Source: Methanomassiliicoccales archaeon | GTDB taxonomy: Archaea; Thermoplasmatota; Thermoplasmata; Methanomassiliicoccales; UBA472 | Reading direction: 5' to 3' | DNA: 7,897 nucleotides | NCBI GenBank assembly: GCA_013329565.1 | Contig: DUJZ01000025.1 | Coordinates: 1 to 7,897 of the forward strand | Shown: positions 1-6,652 of the stretch, one piece after another | Layout: every line of letters begins with the position of its first letter | Numbering within the stretch: the stretch's first letter is position 1 | Notes under the pieces: generated by a model | Database searches by the model: none | Told to the model about the DNA's origin: nothing | What the model saw: only the letters and a program-made list of their open reading frames with translations | Made by a program: the position numbers and the translations under genes

Positions 1-1
1 C

Positions 2-163
2 GCGCCGACGCCTACCGACCGCATCGGGGAGCTGGAGGACCAGCTCGCGGGGCTCAAGGACGAGCTGGCGGGCAAGGTGGACGCCTGGGTCGGTTACGTG
101 CTGCTGGGGTTGCTGGCGATCGTGATCGTCGTGCTGGTCCTGCAGATGGCGAGGAAGAGGTGA
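2..163 (+). CDS. C-terminal end of a membrane-anchored surface protein (partial)
   Basis: The 5' part lies outside the window; 53 codons and a TGA stop are visible in the frame that starts at base 2. The visible end reads as a Pro/Thr-containing linker (APTPTDR), then a short heptad-like charged stretch (ELEDQLAGLKDELAGKVDAW) that could form a coiled coil, then one strongly hydrophobic segment of about 20 residues (YVLLGLLAIVIVVLVL) and a basic tail (QMARKR). This order is typical of a C-terminal membrane anchor with the bulk of the protein outside the cell and the basic tail in the cytoplasm. Many archaeal surface and S-layer-associated proteins end this way. The function of the missing ectodomain cannot be known from this window. 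The frame is supported by the coherent hydrophobic and charged pattern and by the T-rich tract that follows its stop. Confidence 0.75.
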   Translation, partial: APTPTDRIGELEDQLAGLKDELAGKVDAWVGYVLLGLLAIVIVVLVLQMARKR

Positions 164-168
164 AGAAC

Positions 169-200
169 GCCTCTTTCCTCCTTTTTGCTTTTCTTTCTTA
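169..200 (+). terminator. T-rich archaeal-type terminator
   Basis: A pyrimidine tract with several T runs (ctcctttttgcttttctttc) begins a few bases after the TGA at 161-163. Archaeal RNA polymerase commonly terminates at such T-tracts on the non-template strand without a hairpin, and no inverted repeat is evident here. It would separate the anchor-protein transcript from the next gene. Confidence 0.55.
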
Positions 201-214
201 ACCGAAACGGCAAG

Positions 215-222
215 TCTTATCT
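215..222 (+). promoter_or_regulatory. Candidate TATA element for the deacetylase-like gene
   Basis: The sequence tcttatct lies after a purine-containing stretch (cgaaacggcaag) and is the most TATA-like element in the 95-bp gap. A start site about 25 nt downstream would fall near 243-245 and leave a leader of roughly 15 nt before the ATG at 259. The match to the archaeal TATA consensus is weak. GGAG at 255-258 directly abuts the ATG, which is too close to act as a normal Shine-Dalgarno site. Confidence 0.3.
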
Positions 223-258
223 GGATTAGACGGCATCATCGCTCCGGCGGGGACGGAG

Positions 259-2151
259 ATGGGCGAGAGGGTCGGCAGGAAGGAAAGGCGCAGGAGGCTG
301 CCGTCGATCCTGGCCGCTGCCATTATCGTACTTCTTCCATTGGTCCTGGCGTTGATGGCCGTGCACGATCCGGCGGTATCTTACCCGGACGGCTCCGGTT
401 ACATACTCACGGATCCGGTCGTTGATACCGACCTCTCCGATTTCTCATCCGACGTCAGCATTACGCGTGAAGGGCTGGTCCACTATACCCGCACTCCAGA
501 GGGACTAACGGCGACCATGCGTATGGAAGGCGACGCCGTGCGATTGCATGTGAACGAAAAAGTGCGCACGGTGGCCATATCCCTCAACATCACCGAACTG
601 GTAAGATATCAGGGGAACATCGCCAAGGTCCAGTTCACCTTCTTTGACGATGCCTCCATGGCATCCGTGCTCTTCGAGATCGGGGTGCACAACACTTCGG
701 TCACCTACCGAGTGGATGACGGTATTTCGATAATAACGGTGGCAGCCGACCTGCTGCTGGACCGCCCGGACGACGCCGATCTGCTGGTCGGGGTGAACGT
801 GAACGGGATCACGGCCTGCCTCAACGGTGTGGACGACACGCGTTACTTTTCATCCCTATCGGATTTTGAACCGCAGAGGGTCGAGATGACGGTGGGGGCG
901 GGGAACGGCATCAATTCCGCACGGGACATCACCGTTTTCCGACTCCAGGCCAGTGCAGGCATGGGATTCCGTTATGTGGACACGCTGCACAGGACCATCG
1001 TTCCCGACGGCAAGGACTTCGCTTTCTCACTGCACATCCACGCCGACAAGGCCTTCATCCAGCAGATCGAGGTCATGGCCTACCTTTCGCAGGAGTACGG
1101 TCTGAAGGGAACGTACGATGCGTGGTGGCGTGGGAACTCCCAACAGTACGGAATGGAATCCCCTGAACACGTTGCGGCGCTGCACGCCTTGCAGGATTCC
1201 GGCTGGGATATCGGCATTCACGCCGGTTCCGTCAACGATCTGACGCGTGAGCAGGTCATCGCGGCGATAGAGAACATGACCGCCGAGTTCGGTCCGATCC
1301 GGACGTGGTCCGACCACGGCCTGCGCCCGCAAAGCCTGGTGGTGAACGGGGCGAACGTTTCCTCTCCCAATTACGTCAAGGACCTGGTCATTGACATCGG
1401 GGCGGGATGGTGGCATGATAACACTAACTCGCATTCCTTCTGGAACGACCTCAATCGGGACGGGATGAACTACACTCTAGAAGGTCAGGAAGACCTTCCG
1501 CTCTTCCGGGTGAGCAAGCAGCAGGCGCTGAAGCTGTTCTTCGAGGACGGTCGTCAGGAGGACGTAGCCTCATGGCTGAGGGCCATGCCTGTCGACCGTT
1601 CGGTGTTCGTAGCTCACGACTACCTCCCCTTCTTCTTCTACGTCTCCAACGACACCGGGGAATACAGCGTGCTTCCGGAGCATGATGGGATCGAGAACAC
1701 ACCATGGAGCACCATCCGGCCCAAAACGGATTTCGTTAACGGGACCTGGCAAGCCCTGCCGTCCTTCGTCGAGCTCCTCGAGTTCCTTCAAGATCACGAC
1801 GTCTGGTATGCCACGGTGAGGGACGTGTACGACCGCTCCTGCCTGGTCCAGAAAGTTACGGTCCAGGAGACGGAGACGCGGGTCATCGTCACCAACTTCA
1901 ACAGTGTGCCGGTGAAGGGTTTGACGCTTTTCACCAGGGACACTTCTCCGGCGTATCATCTGATGAACGGTGATGCTCCGGTCATCGTGCAAAAAGGTGC
2001 GTCCTGGTCCTGGCACTTCGTTCTGGATCTTGAACCAGGGGAGATCCTGGTCCTGGAGAAGTTAAGCGTGGAAACGGTCTCTGCCACCATAATTCATTCG
2101 GTAACCTCTATGCCAATGATTGCCGTCAGGGAGTCATGGCCCGGCGCCTGA
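259..2151 (+). CDS. Exported NodB/polysaccharide-deacetylase-like protein
   Basis: Predicted 630-residue extracytoplasmic carbohydrate-active protein, possibly a polysaccharide deacetylase-like hydrolase. A very basic N-terminus (residues 1-13) is followed by one hydrophobic helix (about 15-34), giving a membrane anchor or uncleaved signal; this supports the ATG at 259, and there is no in-frame ATG or GTG between the upstream stop (199-201) and it. Residues about 45-235 are beta-rich and could be a lectin-like jelly roll. Residues about 250-525 resemble a NodB-type barrel: an H259-I-H-A-D263 segment where TFDDG usually lies, D317-I-G-I-H321 as the metal-ligand histidine region, W350-S-D-H353-G, and late A-H453-D. 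The canonical HxxxH pair is absent (V325 occupies the second position). The tail (about 530-600) looks like a small beta domain. Seven N-X-S/T sequons (N110, 145, 339, 366, 404, 464, 494) fit an exported glycoprotein. It converges on the transferase cluster with a 26-bp overlap. The fold assignment is from motif pattern only; substrate unknown. Confidence 0.6.
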   Translation: MGERVGRKERRRRLPSILAAAIIVLLPLVLALMAVHDPAVSYPDGSGYILTDPVVDTDLSDFSSDVSITREGLVHYTRTPEGLTATMRMEGDAVRLHVNEKVRTVAISLNITELVRYQGNIAKVQFTFFDDASMASVLFEIGVHNTSVTYRVDDGISIITVAADLLLDRPDDADLLVGVNVNGITACLNGVDDTRYFSSLSDFEPQRVEMTVGAGNGINSARDITVFRLQASAGMGFRYVDTLHRTIVPDGKDFAFSLHIHADKAFIQQIEVMAYLSQEYGLKGTYDAWWRGNSQQYGMESPEHVAALHALQDSGWDIGIHAGSVNDLTREQVIAAIENMTAEFGPIRTWSDHGLRPQSLVVNGANVSSPNYVKDLVIDIGAGWWHDNTNSHSFWNDLNRDGMNYTLEGQEDLPLFRVSKQQALKLFFEDGRQEDVASWLRAMPVDRSVFVAHDYLPFFFYVSNDTGEYSVLPEHDGIENTPWSTIRPKTDFVNGTWQALPSFVELLEFLQDHDVWYATVRDVYDRSCLVQKVTVQETETRVIVTNFNSVPVKGLTLFTRDTSPAYHLMNGDAPVIVQKGASWSWHFVLDLEPGEILVLEKLSVETVSATIIHSVTSMPMIAVRESWPGA

Positions 2152-4996
2152 CCAGTCCGGCCTTGCTCACCGCGCCTTTGGACAGTCTTTCCATTCTGTT
2201 CTTATCCTCAAGCAGCGACCAGATGAAGCAGGCGTCCAGTTTCGCCTCGCCTGTCAGCGTCAGACCGCAGCTCTCGTCCAGGAACTCCGCTACCGCCCCG
2301 ATCCGGTTCATGACCGGGATCAACCCTACGGTCATCGTCTCTAACGGTGTGGCGAAGTTATGGTCGTGCCTCTGCGGCATTAGAAGCAACGAGTGAGAAG
2401 CGAACAGGTCGGCCCGTTCCTGCGGGGAACGCAGCTCCCTCACGAACCTGACGTTCTCAAAACCGCGAGTCTCCTTGGACTGCGTCACGCTCTTGCTCCA
2501 ATCCCCGTAGACGGTAACCGGAAGTCCCTTGAAGCGGGGGTCCTCGGACATCTCCTCCAGGATATCTTTCGCGGCGTCCAGGTCGAGTTCGGCCCCCCAG
2601 TGCGGCTTGGCGATCAGGATGCCCTTGCGCTGCTTCGGAACGGCCTTCTCGAAGGCCGGGTCCACCAGCACCGGGGTGATGGTGCTCCTGCCGGTGAGCG
2701 AAATCCCGGCGAGCGCCTCCATGTCCTTGGCCAGTGAGGCCGAGGCGAAGACGAAGCGGGCGCCAGGGAACTTCAGAAGACAGATCCACTCGTCGCCTCT
2801 CAGCTGTTTCTCCGAGGACATGCGCTGCTGCCTTCCCGTTCCCGATTCCTTCCCCTGCAATGCCAGCTCCACCTCCGGGCCATAGACCCAGACCTCCACC
2901 GGCACCTTTCCGTCGATCATCTCGTACGCCCGCAGCGTGTCCCGGTCGGCCAGGTGGAACTGCACCGAGGCGAAGTCGGCCTTGAGCGCCTTGGCCAGAT
3001 CCGCGGTTTGCAGGGCCGACACCTCTATGCCCTCCGTATCGAAATAGGATGTTTCGTCAGAAGTGCAGACCACTTCCGCCGTCGGGTCCAGCAGATTCCT
3101 CAGGTGCAGATAGGGAGCCCGGAAGACCTTGGATGCCTTCGAATAACGACCGAAGACCCGCAACCTGTCGTAGCGAGAGATGTAGCCCTCCTGCCCCCTT
3201 CCGAGCTTTCTTTCCATCTCCCAAACGTCCAATCCCTGATCGTGAACCGGGTCCTCATCGCTCCAGTCGTCCTTTTTTGACGATTCACGGTAATTGAACC
3301 GATCGGTCGACAGGACCACCGCGCCTCTGATGACCAGGCCGCGGTCCTCCTTCAATTTCGCCAACAGGCCTTTGGCCGCGTTCCTGGCGATCACCGCTCT
3401 TCTCCAGGGAAGCCCGTCCACGAATCGGAACTCCTTCTCCAGCGAAAGCGGTTCTTTCCCCTCACCGCGATAGTAGCATCCTTTTCCCACCACATGGCAG
3501 CCGCTCCATCCTGTCGATAGCACAAGATCGCCCAGATAATGCGGCCCGTAGGAATCCTCGGGGCACATGTAGGCGACGAGGTCTCCACGCACTTCAGTTT
3601 CGTCCTTGATGACGACCGCCTCAGGCGCTACGCGTCCGGCCTCATTTCCTCCGACCAGGTACAGGGTCTTGTCGGCGTACCGCTGGCGTCCGAAGGACGC
3701 GATCACCTTCACCAGTTCCGCCGCGTCGCGGGGATCGGAGACGACGGCCACCGACGACGAGCCGTTTCCCAGTCTCGCGCCGTACACCTTATCGGCTATC
3801 TCCAGCAACCGGTGCTGGTAGGTGTGTTGCGACATGACCTTTCGCAGCCCCGCCAGGCGGTAGCGGTCCCTGGTCTCCTTGTCACCTTTCAGATGCCCCA
3901 CCATCTCCAGCATGGTGTCCTTGTCGTCGGTGCTAACGGTCAGGTCCCCCAAATAATTCCTTAATCCTTTAGAATAATTGCCAATGACCACGGTGTTTGA
4001 CGCTAAAAGCTCCAAGGCCCGGCGGGAGAACATGGTCTGCGAGTTGCGCACGGTGTTCATGTTCAGCCCGTAGTAGTAGCCCTTGTACGCCCGGTCAATG
4101 TCCGTCGGGTCTAGCGTTCCGACGATGAGGTGCGAGAACCGCTGCGGGAAGGCCAGACGTTCGTCCCTGGTGTTCATGTAGCGGTCGAAGATCTCCACCT
4201 TCCCCAGTTTGGAAAGCGTCCGCACCATCCTGGAGAACGTGCGATTACGTTCCATCTGCTTGGCGTAGTACGAGCCGGCAAAGCAGAAGGCGTCGCTCCT
4301 TTCGTAAGTTTCAATGGGATTGTGAATGGCCGGCTGTGCCGCGAACGGTAAAAGGTAAACCCGGCCTCCCTGCATTCTCTTGCGGTACTCGGGAATCTTA
4401 TCCACGTCGGTGGTAAAGACCACGTCGAATAGTTCGGCCGCCCTAATGAACGTCTCGAAGTGCTTTGGATCTTCTTTATTCCAGAAGACGGTCGGAATAC
4501 CGTTCCGGCGGCAATGCACGATGAGCTCCACCAGCTCCGGGCTGACGATGGATATCTTCCATCTCCAGGATTCGTCCAGGCCCTCCCAGGCCGATTCCAC
4601 CAGGAGCATGTGGGGCTTGAACTCCTCGATCCTCTCCTTCCAGTCAGTGGTGCTTAGAGGTAGCAACTGACATTCGAACGAGAATGACAAATGGGAGAAC
4701 CTGTCGAGGATGCTGGCGACACGAAGATCGGAAACGCTGCGGACGCCTTCCGGCAGAGAGAACTGGTCCGGGATGCAGGCGTAGGCCTCAGGCATGATCT
4801 TCTTGACAGAACGCATGGAGGTCCGGGCGAACCAAGGCTTGTCCTTGGCCAGACCCATGCTGTGCGCTGTTTTTCCGGCAACGCCGACGGTCCACATCAG
4901 CCCGCGGCCGAAGACGGAGTCTGCAATCGCCCCCATGTTGTACCGGGCGTACAGACGATAGTAGGCCGAAACCAGGCTGGACCCGGCGTTTGGCAT
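2126..4996 (-). CDS. Three-module glycosyltransferase (CgeB-like GT-B + degenerate GT-A + GT4-like)
   Basis: Predicted 956-residue cytoplasmic glycosyltransferase with no TM segment or signal. Residues about 90-405 match the CgeB/DUF3880 type of GT-B enzyme: GIPTVFWNKEDPKHF (166-180), FTTD (194-197), PFAAQPAIHNPIE (217-229), CFAGS (238-242), YKGYYYGLNMNTV (304-316) and RRALELLASNT (325-335), where E329 sits in the usual nucleotide-sugar-binding acidic position. Residues about 415-570 resemble a GT2/GT-A domain, but the usual DDDD stretch before YGPxYL is reduced to CPED (478-481). After a charged linker (about 570-610), residues about 611-950 form a GT4-like GT-B module; PLETMTVGLIPV (884-895) carries E886, with D878 where the E-x7-E motif has its first glutamate. 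The first two modules are paralogous to the upstream neighbour. The ATG at 4996 is favoured because a TATA box lies 26 nt before it. Donor and acceptor are unknown; a surface polysaccharide or N-glycan is likely. Confidence 0.8.
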   Translation of the reverse strand: MPNAGSSLVSAYYRLYARYNMGAIADSVFGRGLMWTVGVAGKTAHSMGLAKDKPWFARTSMRSVKKIMPEAYACIPDQFSLPEGVRSVSDLRVASILDRFSHLSFSFECQLLPLSTTDWKERIEEFKPHMLLVESAWEGLDESWRWKISIVSPELVELIVHCRRNGIPTVFWNKEDPKHFETFIRAAELFDVVFTTDVDKIPEYRKRMQGGRVYLLPFAAQPAIHNPIETYERSDAFCFAGSYYAKQMERNRTFSRMVRTLSKLGKVEIFDRYMNTRDERLAFPQRFSHLIVGTLDPTDIDRAYKGYYYGLNMNTVRNSQTMFSRRALELLASNTVVIGNYSKGLRNYLGDLTVSTDDKDTMLEMVGHLKGDKETRDRYRLAGLRKVMSQHTYQHRLLEIADKVYGARLGNGSSSVAVVSDPRDAAELVKVIASFGRQRYADKTLYLVGGNEAGRVAPEAVVIKDETEVRGDLVAYMCPEDSYGPHYLGDLVLSTGWSGCHVVGKGCYYRGEGKEPLSLEKEFRFVDGLPWRRAVIARNAAKGLLAKLKEDRGLVIRGAVVLSTDRFNYRESSKKDDWSDEDPVHDQGLDVWEMERKLGRGQEGYISRYDRLRVFGRYSKASKVFRAPYLHLRNLLDPTAEVVCTSDETSYFDTEGIEVSALQTADLAKALKADFASVQFHLADRDTLRAYEMIDGKVPVEVWVYGPEVELALQGKESGTGRQQRMSSEKQLRGDEWICLLKFPGARFVFASASLAKDMEALAGISLTGRSTITPVLVDPAFEKAVPKQRKGILIAKPHWGAELDLDAAKDILEEMSEDPRFKGLPVTVYGDWSKSVTQSKETRGFENVRFVRELRSPQERADLFASHSLLLMPQRHDHNFATPLETMTVGLIPVMNRIGAVAEFLDESCGLTLTGEAKLDACFIWSLLEDKNRMERLSKGAVSKAGLVRRRAMTP

Positions 4997-5018
4997 CCCC
5001 CTATCAATTCGTTGGCTT

Positions 5019-5026
5019 GATATAAA
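5019..5026 (-). promoter_or_regulatory. TATA box in front of the 956-aa transferase gene
   Basis: On the minus strand the 38-bp gap reads GGGTTTATATCAAGCC, and TTTATATC is a good archaeal TATA element. Its centre lies about 26 nt before the ATG at 4996, so transcription would start at or next to the start codon, giving a leaderless message. No Shine-Dalgarno sequence at normal spacing is seen (only GGGG touching the ATG), which fits leaderless translation. This would make it an internal promoter within an otherwise operon-like cluster. Confidence 0.5.
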
Positions 5027-5034
5027 CCCACGCC

Positions 5035-6621
5035 TCAGATGTCAACGCCGTTATACTGCGCTCCAGATGCCCCGTCCAGGACGAAATTGAACTCGTCGAT
5101 GCTCAGGCACTTTCTTGCCGTGGTGTTCGTTGAACCGTTCCACAGGTCCCTAGCCTCGTTCCAGGACACCTTCTCCGGGTCGACCATCAGGGCGTTCCCG
5201 AGCACTTCAGAGGTCCAGCGGAACTGTCTGCCATCGTTGATCAGTTCCGTTCGATGGTAATGGCAAAGCTTGGTGATCATCTCCGCCTCCGAGTAGAATA
5301 AGGCGATGGCCAGGTCCAGAAGGAAGTTGGGTCCGTGGTGGTCCTTAGAGAACAAACGAACGACAAGGGCGTTCTCCTCAGTCGCCCTTTTCCAGACGGC
5401 TTCGATGTCGCTGCCTACCTGAATCGTTTCCAGGTCCCGGTGGGTCTGCGCCTTCAGGTCCGATCGTACGTTCAGCATCTCGTCGCCATCCCCGATCAGG
5501 CAGATGACCTTTCTGAACTTCTTGCGCGCCGGCAGTCCGAGCGCGGAGGCGATCTGGTCCACCCGGTCCGGCAGTGTGTGATGGAGCATGACCTCGCGCA
5601 TCGCTCTCTGCCTGAAGCGCCGGTAGGCGGCGGCGTCGGAACGAAGGATATCCAGTCCTTTCCTAACGGCCTTCGGATCATCGGAGCATATGGCCATTTC
5701 CCCGAACAACGTATGCAAAGCCAGGGAATCGTTGCTTAGAACGGGGGTATTGCAGGCCATCAGCTCGAAGACCCTCCGGGCGAGCATCGTTTCGGAGTTC
5801 TTCACGCTATTCATGTTCAGCCCGAAACGGTAGCCCTTGTAGGCTTGCAGTATTTCCTCGCCTTTGAGCGTTCCTTTGATCATGCTTTTAAATTTTTCAG
5901 GATAAGCGTAACGGGGGTCACCCCGGTCCAGATTGCGATCGAAGATGTCCAGTCCGTAGTCGGAAATAGCATCAGCGATACGTTCGAAATCAGCGGTCCT
6001 TTCCGGATATAGCGGTATCCAGGAACCGGCAAAGCATGCCCTGTCCTTGCGCTCTGGGTAAATCTCCACAGGATTGTGGATGGAGGGCTGGGCGGCGAAC
6101 ATCAGCACCTCGGCCCCCTTACCTAGTGCCTTGTACTTCTCAACGCAGCCGGCGTCCGTAGTGAATATATGATCGAACTCTACGGCCAGGTTGACGAACT
6201 CGTCAAAGTGGACGGGATCCTCCTTGTTCCAGAACACCGTGGGAATGCCAGCATCACGGCACCAGCGGACGATCTTGCGGAGGATCTCGCGCTCCTTGGG
6301 ATTGTAATCGTAAGCGATGCCGGCCCAACTGCCACCGCTGCCTCTCCAGAAAGATTCGACCAGGAACATATCCACAGATTCCTTGAAAGGTTCGAACCAA
6401 TTCTCAAGGTCCACCGGTACCAGCTCCAGTTCCTGTTGCATCTGGTGGAAGGTGAAATCGTCAAGTATGCAAGCGACCCGCAGGTCCTCGAGCCGCTCCG
6501 GTCGTTCCCTAACGAATGGCGACTCATTAAAATGCGCCCCGGTCGACCTGAGAAGTCCTTTCAATTCCCTACCGCTAAGCATCCTTTTAACAGAGTGCTT
6601 CAAGCGCCGGTAGGGGTCCAT
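5035..6621 (-). CDS. CgeB-like glycosyltransferase with degenerate GT-A segment
   Basis: Predicted 528-residue cytoplasmic glycosyltransferase, no TM helix. The N-terminus is basic and probably helical (residues 1-25), which could allow peripheral membrane contact. Residues about 45-365 are a CgeB/DUF3880-type GT-B unit: LRVACILDDF (47-56), GIPTVFWNKEDPVHF (125-139), FTTD (153-156), FAAQPSIHNPVE (175-186), CFAGS (196-200), YKGYRFGLNMNSV (261-273) and RRVFELMACNT (282-292) with E286 in the sugar-nucleotide-binding position. Residues about 372-515 look like a shrunken GT2-type domain: HGPNFLLDL (429-437) is recognisable, but the acidic DDD run that should precede it reads SKDH (425-428), so catalysis there is doubtful. 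It ends soon after IDEFNF (508-513), the counterpart of STDRFNY in its larger paralogue downstream. The ATG at 6619-6621 is the first in-frame start after the wecC stop, 25 bp away; no Shine-Dalgarno is visible. Probably adds a sugar to a surface glycan intermediate; specificity unknown. Confidence 0.8.
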   Translation of the reverse strand: MDPYRRLKHSVKRMLSGRELKGLLRSTGAHFNESPFVRERPERLEDLRVACILDDFTFHQMQQELELVPVDLENWFEPFKESVDMFLVESFWRGSGGSWAGIAYDYNPKEREILRKIVRWCRDAGIPTVFWNKEDPVHFDEFVNLAVEFDHIFTTDAGCVEKYKALGKGAEVLMFAAQPSIHNPVEIYPERKDRACFAGSWIPLYPERTADFERIADAISDYGLDIFDRNLDRGDPRYAYPEKFKSMIKGTLKGEEILQAYKGYRFGLNMNSVKNSETMLARRVFELMACNTPVLSNDSLALHTLFGEMAICSDDPKAVRKGLDILRSDAAAYRRFRQRAMREVMLHHTLPDRVDQIASALGLPARKKFRKVICLIGDGDEMLNVRSDLKAQTHRDLETIQVGSDIEAVWKRATEENALVVRLFSKDHHGPNFLLDLAIALFYSEAEMITKLCHYHRTELINDGRQFRWTSEVLGNALMVDPEKVSWNEARDLWNGSTNTTARKCLSIDEFNFVLDGASGAQYNGVDI

Positions 6622-6643
6622 GTGCCGGGTACGGCATTTCCAC

Positions 6644-6652
6644 GATTTAACC
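6644..6652 (-). promoter_or_regulatory. Possible TATA-like element overlapping the wecC stop
   Basis: On the minus strand GGTTAAATC spans the TAA stop of wecC and is centred about 27 nt before the ATG at 6621, nearly the same spacing as the TATA box of the next gene. The A/T core is short and the overlap with a stop codon could explain it by chance, so this is a weak call. If real, the 528-aa transferase would also be made from a leaderless transcript. Confidence 0.25.

Noticed and set aside
255..258. GGAG as a Shine-Dalgarno site for the deacetylase-like gene
   Set aside because: It directly touches the ATG, leaving no spacer for normal pairing with 16S rRNA.
1027..2016. Minus-strand open frames inside the deacetylase-like gene
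   Set aside because: They lie antisense to a coherent protein, are Arg/Pro/His-rich as expected of GC-rich shadow frames, and show no recognisable motifs.
2393..3964. Plus-strand open frames opposite the 956-aa transferase
   Set aside because: They overlap a well-supported gene with clear family motifs, and their composition is that of antisense shadows.
4300..6260. Similar DNA segments in the two transferase genes as a mobile repeat
   Set aside because: The similarity follows conserved protein motifs with diverged codons, as expected for paralogous genes; no inverted ends or target duplications are seen.
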